Origin: Thermoplasmata archaeon
GTDB lineage: Archaea > Thermoplasmatota > Thermoplasmata > UBA184
Direction: 5' to 3'
NCBI GenBank assembly: GCA_030042855.1
Contig: JASHYU010000138.1
Location: 1 to 7,434, forward strand
DNA: 7,434 nt
The position numbers and the translations under genes were made by a program. The notes under the pieces were generated by a model. That model was not told where the DNA came from and searched no databases. It saw only the letters and a list, made by a program, of their open reading frames with translations. Below are positions 1 through 5,095 of the stretch, piece after piece; position 1 is the first letter of the stretch; each line of letters opens with the position of its first letter.

Positions 1-231
1 AGCGAGGCGCTCCATCTCCCCATCCACAAGACCCGCTACTCGCTCCACCTGCTCGAACGGGAGGGGGTGATCCAGCCCTCCGCGGACGGCGCGGTCGTGA
101 CCGACAAGGCGCGGGAGTTCTGGACGAATCTCTCGAGCTCGCTCGATCGGATGACCGACGTGCTCCAGCATCTGAAGGCCCGGGCCGCCGAGCGGGAGAA
201 TCACCCGCCGCCGGGCCGGAAAGGCTATTAG
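1..231 (+). CDS. C-terminal part of a winged-helix transcriptional regulator (5' truncated by window edge)
   Basis: Frame 1 is open from the first base to the TAG at 229-231 and gives the last 76 residues of a protein whose start lies outside the window. Residues 6-24 (LPIHKTRYSLHLLEREGVI) look like the recognition helix of a winged helix-turn-helix, in the style 'TRYSLHxLEREGVI' seen in ArsR/MarR-type archaeal regulators. Residues 25-40 (QPSADGAVVTDKAREF) fit the wing followed by the start of the next helix. Residues 41-66 are a probable amphipathic C-terminal helix (WTNLSSSLDRMTDVLQHLKA), as used for dimerisation, and the last ten residues are a polar, proline-rich tail. It probably binds DNA, but its ligand and targets cannot be read. 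The gene is followed directly by two tRNA genes on the same strand, so its neighbours say nothing about its target. The wHTH call is fairly firm; the exact family is not. Confidence 0.75.
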   Translation, partial: SEALHLPIHKTRYSLHLLEREGVIQPSADGAVVTDKAREFWTNLSSSLDRMTDVLQHLKARAAERENHPPPGRKGY

Positions 232-232
232 C
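217..232 (+). promoter_or_regulatory. Candidate BRE/TATA promoter for the tRNA pair
   Basis: CGGAAA at 217-222 resembles an archaeal BRE and CTATTAG at 225-231 resembles a TATA box. The TATA centre is about 30 bp upstream of the first base of tRNA-Asn (258), a normal distance for archaeal tRNA promoters. The element lies over the stop codon of the regulator gene. No comparable AT-rich site lies in the 19 bp between the two tRNAs, so both may be transcribed from here. This is an inference from sequence only. Confidence 0.45.
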
Positions 233-257
233 GCGATGCCGGCTCGGCGCGCTCGGT

Positions 258-361
258 GCCGCCGTAGCTCAGTGGCAGAGCGATCGGCTGTTAACCGAAA
301 GGTCAGCGGTTCGAAAGGTCGGCGGAGCCCCTCCGTCGGCCCCCAAGTCCGCTCGGCGGCG
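258..361 (+). tRNA. trnN: tRNA-Asn (anticodon GTT), with a 32-nt intron in the T-loop
   Basis: The acceptor 5' strand is GCCGCCG (258-264), followed by T8-A9, D-stem GCTC/GAGC (267-270, 278-281) around loop AGTGGCA, and anticodon stem ATCGG/CCGAA (283-287, 295-299; outermost pair A-A mismatched) with loop CTGTTAA and anticodon GTT at 290-292. The T-stem 5' strand is AGCGG (305-309) and the T-loop begins TTCGAA (310-315). The expected T-stem partner is not adjacent. It appears at 349-353 (CCGCT), directly followed by CGGCGGC (354-360), a perfect match to the acceptor, and discriminator G361. The 32 nt at 316-347 are therefore read as an intron between canonical positions 59 and 60. Removal leaves loop TTCGAAT and a 72-nt tRNA body. 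CCA is not encoded. Both 3' strands match, so this is unlikely to be a broken gene. Confidence 0.9.
316..347 (+). other. Archaeal-type intron of tRNA-Asn, position 59/60
   Basis: The intron is essentially one hairpin: 317-327 (GGTCGGCGGAG) pairs with 331-341 (CTCCGTCGGCC) over 11 bp including two G-U pairs, closed by a CCC loop. The surroundings fit a bulge-helix-bulge. Reading inward there is the 5-bp T-stem, a 4-nt strand TTCG (310-313), a 3-nt bulge AAA (314-316), then the intron helix. On the other side there is CCCA (342-345), a 3-nt bulge AGT (346-348), then the T-stem. Cutting each bulge after its second base gives exactly 316-347. The central 4-bp helix is weak: only U310-A345 and G313-C342 pair, and the two middle positions are U-C and C-C. 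It is thus a relaxed motif, which in known archaea needs a broad-specificity splicing endonuclease. Confidence 0.8.
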
Positions 362-380
362 CCTCGAGCCGGCCGAGCGC

Positions 381-456
381 GGGCCCGTAGCTTAGCCCGG
401 CCTAGAGCGACCGGCTCATAACCGGTCGGTCGACGGTTCAAATCCGTCCGGGCCCA
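381..456 (+). tRNA. tRNA with CAT anticodon (elongator Met or Ile2), not initiator
   Basis: This is a complete, intronless cloverleaf. The acceptor GGGCCCG (381-387) pairs perfectly with CGGGCCC (449-455). The D-stem is GCTT/GAGC (390-393, 405-408) with an 11-nt loop. The anticodon stem ACCGG/CCGGT is perfect, with loop CTCATAA and anticodon CAT at 417-419. The variable loop is CGGTC, and the T-stem GACGG/CCGTC encloses TTCAAAT. The discriminator is A456 and CCA is not encoded. The anticodon stem lacks the three G-C pairs next to the loop typical of initiator tRNA. The GGGCCC acceptor is also common among archaeal isoleucine tRNAs, so an Ile2 tRNA whose C34 is modified to agmatidine is as plausible as elongator Met. 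It starts 19 bp after tRNA-Asn with no promoter between them, so the two probably share a transcript. Confidence 0.93.
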
Positions 457-497
457 TCCGCCGACGCGGAGCCGGTGCTCGGCCGAGCCCTCCGACC

Positions 498-518
498 GGC
501 GCCGCCGCGCGGGGCGCC
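498..518. repeat. GC-rich hairpin between convergent units
   Basis: GGCGCC at 498-503 can pair with GGCGCC at 513-518 around a 9-nt loop. It lies in the 74 bp between the CAT tRNA and the stop codon of the convergent membrane-protein gene, where a transcript-end structure would be expected. There is no T-run, and archaeal terminators rely on T-runs rather than hairpins, so its role is uncertain and it could be chance in such GC-rich DNA. Nothing else stands out between 457 and 530. Confidence 0.3.
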
Positions 519-530
519 TCCGGCACCGCG

Positions 531-2714
531 TCAGGTGGGTTCGATCGTCTCGGCGGCGACCGCGACGGCCGACCGGGGCTCGAGGACGAACCCCTCGAGA
601 ACGAAGTACGGGACCGGGTTCGTCGCCGACAGGTCCACCGTCACGCTCGTCCACGCACCGGGGAGGAACGCGGACCGGTCGATCGTGACGTTCAGGACCG
701 GGGCGCCGACGCCGGCGCCGATGAGCCGGAGGAAGGCCGTGGTCGCCGCTGCGCCCGAGCGCGCACCGGGAGCCGCGAGCTGGATCACGATGGTATAGTT
801 TCCGTTCGGCAGGAAGATCGCGCGGCCGGTCCAGACGACCGAGGTCGCGTTGTCGCCGGAGCGGCTGTGGACCTCCACGCCGTCGACCGAGGTCGAGTTG
901 TTCTGGACGAGGCCCCCCGCGCCGGCGTCCAGGCCCCGCCTCGGCGTCAGGGTCGTCCGGACCTCGGGGAAGGGTGGGCCGAAGCCGGTCGCCCGGCCCG
1001 TGTAGCCTCGCTCGTAGAGCAAGAGCGGGCCGACCGCCGTGGACGTGACGTAGCCCGACAGGCCGTAGCGGGCCGGGTCCGAGAGGTTCGCGAGGGTCGG
1101 CGAGCTCTGGCCGTGGAGCTGGTCGGCCTCGACGAAAACGTACTCGGGCCCGGCGGAGACGTTGAACGGAAGCTGCGTCAGCGCCGGGTCGTCGAACGGC
1201 CAGATACCGCCCTCCATCACGATGGCCCGGGGATAGTTCGCGAGCAACGGGAAGATCGCGGAGTCCGCGGCGATGGTGGCATTGCGCGGGACCTGGGAAA
1301 GAAGCGCTTCCGCCCACGTGAGTCCGGGCGCGATCGTGAGGGGATTGTTGAAGTAACCCGAGACGAACGGAGGCCCGGGCGTGTAGCCGAGGTCGGGCAG
1401 CAGGGGGTTGACGGGCAAGAGGAGGACGTTGGCGGCCACCACGGCGGCCAGCGCGACGACCAGGGCCGGGCGCGCCGCCCTCCGTCGCACAGGTCGGAAG
1501 GTCGGCCGCGTCGCCTCGGTCGGCGTACCGAGGCGCACCGACCGGGGGACCGGGACCGGCGCTCGGTGGGACCACCAGGCCGTGAGCCGGCCGAGCCCGT
1601 AGGCCACCCCGAGGAACAGCGGCCCGACGGCGACCAGCGTCGTGTGGAGCCCGATCGTCGAGAACTTCACGTTGTCCGTCAGGAACGTGTAGAGGACCCA
1701 CGGACCGAGAACGACGAACGCCCGGGGCGCGAGGAACGGTAGGAACCCGGCGAGCGCGAAGAGGATCAGCCAGTATTCGACCGTGACCATCGTCTGGGCA
1801 GAGTGCAGAATCGTCCCGATCGGCTGGATCGGCGTGGTACTGCTGTTGTAAAAGAGTCCCGCGAGTCCCGGAGCGACCACCGTCGGTCGAACGCCGAGGA
1901 CCCAGGAGCCCCAGACGTTCATGAACGAGTAGAGGGCCACGGTCGCGGTCACCGCGCTCGCCATCAGCAAGAGGGCGTAGCGGACCTCGCGATGGCCCAG
2001 CGCCGCATGGATTGCCGACCGCCACCGGGCACGGCGGGGTGGGGGCGTCCCCGATCCGCGGGCGACCGCGTTCGTTGGACGACGCCCCCATCCGATCCCG
2101 TACGGGACCAGGAAGAAGACGCCCAGGAGGAACACGAAGACGGGCGCGATCTCGAAGGAGAGGAACGAGATCAGCGCGACCAAGAGGCCCCACCGGTACC
2201 GACCGGCCTGCCAGAGCGCCGCCAGGGTGAGGATCTCGACGGGAAGGAGCGTCTCGAGATGGAGGGAAAAGGCGGTCTCGGCGAACAGCGGAGCCCACAC
2301 GAGATAGAGGCCGGCCGCGAAGAGCGCGGCGCGGTCCGACCCCGCGACCTGGCGGGTCAACCAGTAGAGCGGGACGGCGCCGATCGCGACGAAGAACGCC
2401 TGGAGCGCGAAGAGCGTGACCGACGTCGGGGCGAGCGCGTAGAAGGGGACCGCGGCGTAGAGCACGAGCCCCGGATGGACCAAGAGGAAGGAGCACCGGT
2501 CCTTGATCACGCAGTCGTACGACTCGTAGAACGGAGCCTGGTGGCCGAACGTCGTGGAGGCCAACGCCTGAGTGACGATGCCGACGTCGCTCGAGTTGTG
2601 GGTGTGGAAGTTCGCGTAGGCGACGACGCTCGCGTACAGCGAGATCGCGAACGCCACCGCGACCATCAGGCCGAGCCAGAGATGGGGATTCTTCCATCGT
2701 GCCCGCTCGCTCAT
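531..2714 (-). CDS. DUF2079-like polytopic membrane protein with sequon-rich extracytoplasmic C-terminal domain
   Basis: The product is 727 residues. The N-terminal part resembles DUF2079 proteins, which are predicted GT-C-type membrane proteins of unknown substrate. It has a first helix at about 11-35, then the motif SSDVGIVTQAL (41-51, with D43 where the family carries its conserved acidic residue), then LLVHPGLVLYAAVPFYAL (77-94). About ten more hydrophobic segments run to residue 434. Two Arg-rich loops (about 208-245 and 381-416) should be cytoplasmic. After the last helix, VPRNATIAADSAIFPLLANY (475-494) matches the family's usual 'P.DASV..-L.P-L..R' segment, and PEYVFVEAD (523-531) fits the strand that follows it. 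Residues 600-727 are beta-rich, with sequons at N605, N606, N622, N639 and N675. C68 and C74 could form a disulfide. I start at ATG 2714 (MSERARWKN). An in-frame ATG at 2957 would add 81 Arg/Pro/Gly-rich residues and would lie upstream of the likely promoter. No clear Shine-Dalgarno precedes 2714. A sugar-transfer or envelope role is family-based inference. Confidence 0.85.
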   Translation of the reverse strand: MSERARWKNPHLWLGLMVAVAFAISLYASVVAYANFHTHNSSDVGIVTQALASTTFGHQAPFYESYDCVIKDRCSFLLVHPGLVLYAAVPFYALAPTSVTLFALQAFFVAIGAVPLYWLTRQVAGSDRAALFAAGLYLVWAPLFAETAFSLHLETLLPVEILTLAALWQAGRYRWGLLVALISFLSFEIAPVFVFLLGVFFLVPYGIGWGRRPTNAVARGSGTPPPRRARWRSAIHAALGHREVRYALLLMASAVTATVALYSFMNVWGSWVLGVRPTVVAPGLAGLFYNSSTTPIQPIGTILHSAQTMVTVEYWLILFALAGFLPFLAPRAFVVLGPWVLYTFLTDNVKFSTIGLHTTLVAVGPLFLGVAYGLGRLTAWWSHRAPVPVPRSVRLGTPTEATRPTFRPVRRRAARPALVVALAAVVAANVLLLPVNPLLPDLGYTPGPPFVSGYFNNPLTIAPGLTWAEALLSQVPRNATIAADSAIFPLLANYPRAIVMEGGIWPFDDPALTQLPFNVSAGPEYVFVEADQLHGQSSPTLANLSDPARYGLSGYVTSTAVGPLLLYERGYTGRATGFGPPFPEVRTTLTPRRGLDAGAGGLVQNNSTSVDGVEVHSRSGDNATSVVWTGRAIFLPNGNYTIVIQLAAPGARSGAAATTAFLRLIGAGVGAPVLNVTIDRSAFLPGAWTSVTVDLSATNPVPYFVLEGFVLEPRSAVAVAAETIEPT

Positions 2715-2771
2715 GGAACCGGGGAAGCCGCGCCGAAACGACCGTCGTTCGACGCCCCGTCTCGGGAGTCG

Positions 2772-2786
2772 GCATATACAGTTTCG
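2772..2786 (-). promoter_or_regulatory. BRE/TATA-like promoter for the DUF2079-like gene
   Basis: Read on the - strand the site is CGAAACTGTATATGC: a purine/A-rich BRE-like GAAACT (2785-2780) directly upstream of TATATG (2778-2773). It is the most AT-rich spot in the upstream region and lies about 60 bp before ATG 2714. That implies a start point near 2750 and a leader of some 35 nt. Its position also argues that the in-frame codons upstream of 2714 are not translated. Confidence 0.5.
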
Positions 2787-2858
2787 TCCAATCCGGTCCG
2801 GGCGGCTTCCCGGGCGGGGCGGCCCGCTCGTCGCGTCGATGGTCGACCCCGCGCCCCG

Positions 2859-2880
2859 CCCTCCGCTCGCCGGCGGAGGG
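2859..2880. repeat. Perfect 8-bp inverted repeat in the divergent intergenic region
   Basis: CCCTCCGC (2859-2866) is the exact reverse complement of GCGGAGGG (2873-2880), with a 6-nt spacer TCGCCG. It lies roughly 75 bp upstream of the leftward BRE/TATA site and 40-60 bp upstream of the rightward promoter candidates, which is where an operator for either unit could sit. The structure is certain; a regulatory role is not. Confidence 0.5.
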
Positions 2881-2918
2881 GGAGTCACGAGGGGTGGCCA
2901 GGGCCGCGTCTCAAACGA

Positions 2919-2950
2919 ATGGTTGATAACATGAGCCGCGCATTTTACGT
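2919..2950 (+). promoter_or_regulatory. Weak promoter candidate for the ATPase-PAS-7TM operon
   Basis: Two AT-rich patches stand out upstream of the ATPase gene: TTGATAAC (2923-2930), preceded by AACGAATGG, and CATTTTACG (2941-2949). With the usual TATA-to-start distance of about 26 bp they would give leaders of roughly 34 or 16 nt, both retaining the GAGG at 2978-2981. Neither is a strong TATA box, and the choice between them cannot be made from the sequence. Confidence 0.3.
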
Positions 2951-2977
2951 GAGCCACTGCCCGCGCGCGGCGGACAC

Positions 2978-2981
2978 GAGG
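2978..2981 (+). promoter_or_regulatory. Shine-Dalgarno for the ATPase gene
   Basis: GAGG ends 5 nt before the GTG at 2987. It supports that GTG as the true start. The frame is closed by a TAA at 2927-2929 and contains no ATG between there and 2987. Confidence 0.55.
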
Positions 2982-2986
2982 CCGAC

Positions 2987-4528
2987 GTGAGCTACACCCA
3001 ACGGCTCCCCGCGGAGCTCCGCGAGTTCCTGACCCTTCCGGGTCCCCAGTCGTTGCTCGTACGGGGTCCGCCGGGTTCCGGGAAGACCACCCTCTGCCTC
3101 GCGCTCCTCGAGGCCGCGGCCGGCCAGCGGATGCTCCTCACCAGCCGGGTCTCCCAGACCGAGCTCTACCGAGCGTTTCCCTGGCTGGGCGAGAACGGAA
3201 CCTCGCAGATCCAGATCGTCGACACGTCCGCGATCGAGGGAAATCTGCGCGACATCGCGCGCGCGGCGACCGAGACGCGACGGCTCATCTCGGACGGGGC
3301 GGCGGCGCAGCGGGAGCTCACCGAATTCCTCTGGCTCCCGTCGCCGGTGCAGGAGGCCTGGAGCCACCTGCCCCCGGATGCCCCGTCGTTCCTCGTCATC
3401 GACTCGTGGGACGCGCTGATCGAGTCGTACCTCGGCGGGATCGGACCGAAAGCGGACGAGCTCCCGGATCGGGCCGAGATCGAGCGGATCCTGCTCCGCC
3501 AGCTCGCGAAGAGCCGCTCGCACGTCGTGATCGTCCTGGAGCGGCGCGAGGAGAGCCAGCTCGACTACTTGGTGAACGGCGTGATCGTCACGCAGCGAGA
3601 GCTCGGGAACGACCGGCTCGAGCGGTGGCTGCAGCTGCCCAAGCTCCGAGGGATCCGGATCGCGAACGCCTTCTACCCCTATACGGTCGAATCCGCCCGG
3701 TTCCAGTGCATCGAGCCGATGCGCACCTATGCCGATCTCCACCGCGGTCGATTCGAGGCCGAGCCGGACGCGATGCCCGGGCATATCTGGCCGGGCGCCC
3801 GCACGTTCGCCGAGAACTTCGGTCGGCTGCCGATCGGGAAGACGAGCCTCTTCGAGACCGACGCCGAGGTCCAGGATCAGGTCCTCCAGATGCTGCTCGC
3901 GCCGATGCTCGCCTCCGCGGCCAACATCAACGGGCGCGCGCTCCTGGTTCCGTCCCCGTCGCTCTCGGCCCGAGAGATCTGGGACTCGCTGCGCGGATCG
4001 GCGGCGCGGACGCGGTTGGACCACGGCGTTCGGGTCCTCGACGTGACCGGCCAGCTGGCCACCGCCGCCAAGGCCACGATCCCCGAGTTCGCCTCCCTCG
4101 TCCTGCCGGTCTCGGCCCTGCTCCCGAGCTCGACGTCCTCCCCGGACGGCGCGGGCCCGCCGGACAGCGAGGTCCGACGCTACCTCGCCTCCGCGGGGAC
4201 CGCGGGAGGACCGGTCCTCACGATCGTGTTCGGGAGCGGGTTCGCCGCCCTCGCCACCGCGCTCCACACGCCCCTCACCCCGGAGCAGATCGAGAGCTTC
4301 CCGGCGTTCGCCCAGACGATGCTCGGCGGAGCCTCGTCCCACCTCGCGATCGTCGGACGATCGGGGGCTCCGCTCATCGAGTCGGTCCGCTCGCTCGCCG
4401 CGCTCCATGTCCATCTCCGCGTCCGCCAGGGGCGGGTGTTCGTGTACGGTTCCAAGCCCTGGACCTCCGGGCTCGTTCTGACGGAGGGGAACGACACGGC
4501 GCCCTACGACCTCCTCCGCATCGTGTGA
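2987..4528 (+). CDS. GvpD/KaiC-like P-loop ATPase with a degenerate second RecA-like half
   Basis: The product is 513 residues, cytoplasmic, with no membrane segments. The first half is a RecA/KaiC-type NTPase. It has Walker A GPPGSGKT at 27-34 and Walker B FLVIDS at 135-140 (D139), then SHVVIVLERRE (178-188) and a strand pattern NGVIVTQRE...LRGIRIANAFYPYTV that is typical of the archaeal KaiC/RAD55/GvpD group. The second half (about 266-513) repeats the layout without catalytic residues. ALLVPSPSLSARE (318-330) stands where the P-loop should be, LTIVFGSGF (411-419) where Walker B should be, and SHLAIVGRSG (451-460) parallels SHVVIV. GvpD-type proteins act as regulators in haloarchaea, so an ATP-dependent signalling or regulatory role is inferred. 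No gas-vesicle structural genes are visible, so I do not call it gvpD. The start is GTG 2987, 5 nt after a GAGG. It is the first gene of the operon and its TGA overlaps the next GTG. Confidence 0.85.
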   Translation: MSYTQRLPAELREFLTLPGPQSLLVRGPPGSGKTTLCLALLEAAAGQRMLLTSRVSQTELYRAFPWLGENGTSQIQIVDTSAIEGNLRDIARAATETRRLISDGAAAQRELTEFLWLPSPVQEAWSHLPPDAPSFLVIDSWDALIESYLGGIGPKADELPDRAEIERILLRQLAKSRSHVVIVLERREESQLDYLVNGVIVTQRELGNDRLERWLQLPKLRGIRIANAFYPYTVESARFQCIEPMRTYADLHRGRFEAEPDAMPGHIWPGARTFAENFGRLPIGKTSLFETDAEVQDQVLQMLLAPMLASAANINGRALLVPSPSLSAREIWDSLRGSAARTRLDHGVRVLDVTGQLATAAKATIPEFASLVLPVSALLPSSTSSPDGAGPPDSEVRRYLASAGTAGGPVLTIVFGSGFAALATALHTPLTPEQIESFPAFAQTMLGGASSHLAIVGRSGAPLIESVRSLAALHVHLRVRQGRVFVYGSKPWTSGLVLTEGNDTAPYDLLRIV

Positions 4529-5082
4529 CGCCGCGCACTCGTCGACCGGGCGGCGGTCGCCACGGGACGGGTGCTGGGTCGACGTGGTCGCGGGGGGCAA
4601 CGCTCGTCGGTTTGTTCGTCGCGGCGCTCGTGGTCCCGGACGAAGGCGCGGAGGTCCGGTCGTTCTTCGACGTCAGCCCGCTCGCGCAGCTCCTGCTCGC
4701 GTCGGACCGGAAGGTCCGGGTCGCCAACCGCGCGGCCGGGCGTCTCTTCGCCCCGAACGGAGCGCCGCTCGGTGGCCGCTCGTTCGTCGAACTCCTTTCG
4801 CCGGCGGCCCGCCCCGTCGTGGAGAACCTGTTCCGAGCGCTGATCGGGCCCGCGACGAGCGGCCAACGGGTCGCCTCGGAGGTGCCATCGGCCGAGGGCC
4901 GGCCGATCCCGGTCGAGTTGCTGGTGGTTCGTCTCTCCAACGGAGCCACGAGCGGATTCGGCGTCCTGGCTCGGGACCTGCGGTCCCCCGCCGCGGGCCG
5001 CCTTCCCACCCCGATCGACAGTGCGGGGACGTACACGCTCGCGGAACTGCTGATGGCGGATCGCCTGAGGGAACTCGTCTAG
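4525..5082 (+). CDS. Small PAS-domain protein
   Basis: The product is 185 residues if translation starts at GTG 4525, which overlaps the ATPase stop by 4 nt (GTGA), a common translational-coupling arrangement. Residues 44-153 fit a single PAS domain: VRSFFDVSPLAQLLLASDRK (44-63) as the opening helix and strand, VANRAAGRLF (66-75), GGRSFVELL (83-91), then the strand ending PVELLVVRLSNG and GFGVLARDL (144-152). The last 33 residues end in a short helix (TLAELLMADRLREL), with no kinase, HTH or other output domain. Residues 1-38 are less convincing: third-position GC is lower than in the PAS part, but GATLVGLFVAALVV (24-37) could be a membrane anchor. An alternative GTG at 4630 would give a 150-residue protein consisting of the PAS domain alone; neither start has a Shine-Dalgarno. 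The ligand is unknown. It probably senses a small molecule, redox state or partner protein and works with the flanking ATPase and 7TM proteins. Confidence 0.75.
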   Translation: MTPRTRRPGGGRHGTGAGSTWSRGATLVGLFVAALVVPDEGAEVRSFFDVSPLAQLLLASDRKVRVANRAAGRLFAPNGAPLGGRSFVELLSPAARPVVENLFRALIGPATSGQRVASEVPSAEGRPIPVELLVVRLSNGATSGFGVLARDLRSPAAGRLPTPIDSAGTYTLAELLMADRLRELV

Positions 5083-5085
5083 AGC

Positions 5086-5090
5086 GGAGG
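5086..5090 (+). promoter_or_regulatory. Shine-Dalgarno for the 7TM gene
   Basis: GGAGG lies 5 nt upstream of ATG 5096, inside the 13-bp gap after the PAS gene. It is the best ribosome-binding site in the window and shows that this genome uses SD-led initiation within operons. Confidence 0.75.
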
Positions 5091-5095
5091 CATCG

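Larger units (their letters stand above)
2715..2986. other. Divergent intergenic region
   Basis: These 272 bp separate the leftward DUF2079-like gene from the rightward ATPase operon. They hold the leftward BRE/TATA-like site (2772-2786), a perfect hairpin (2859-2880), a smaller inverted repeat GTCGA/TCGAC (2835-2839, 2843-2847), a weak rightward promoter candidate (2919-2950) and a 19-codon ORF (2931-2990). Both strands are open over long stretches, but the translations are Arg/Pro/Gly-rich and look like GC-driven shadows. Confidence 0.6.

Noticed and set aside
258..330. Reading tRNA-Asn as a truncated or decayed pseudogene
   Set aside because: The exact T-stem and acceptor partners occur 32 nt downstream in the correct order and spacing, so an intron explains the gap better than decay.
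236..421. 61-codon + strand ORF
   Set aside because: It runs through both tRNA genes and has an Arg/Ser/Pro-rich translation; it is a chance reading of tRNA sequence.
2715..2957. 81-residue N-terminal extension of the DUF2079-like protein from ATG 2957
   Set aside because: It is Arg/Pro/Gly-rich with no membrane or domain character, and it contains the likely TATA/BRE at 2772-2786; ATG 2714 directly precedes the first membrane helix.
1803..2990. Long + strand ORF (395 codons) antisense to the DUF2079-like gene
   Set aside because: Its composition is dominated by Arg, Glu, Asp and Gly, as expected from the opposite strand of a GC-rich membrane-protein gene; it has no motifs. The same applies to the + strand ORF at 867-1742.
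3406..4524. Extension of the PAS protein upstream through the ATPase gene
   Set aside because: The frame is open, but the translation is Arg/Pro-rich shadow sequence; protein-like sequence begins only after the ATPase stop.
2987..4528. Gas-vesicle regulator gvpD as a named gene
   Set aside because: The fold is similar, but no gvp structural genes are present in the window, so the specific function cannot be assigned.
2945..4600. 551-codon - strand ORF antisense to the ATPase gene
   Set aside because: It is a low-complexity charged translation with no domain; the + strand carries clear Walker motifs.
4525..5082. Histidine kinase
   Set aside because: The protein ends about 30 residues after the PAS domain, with no H-box or ATPase domain in any frame.
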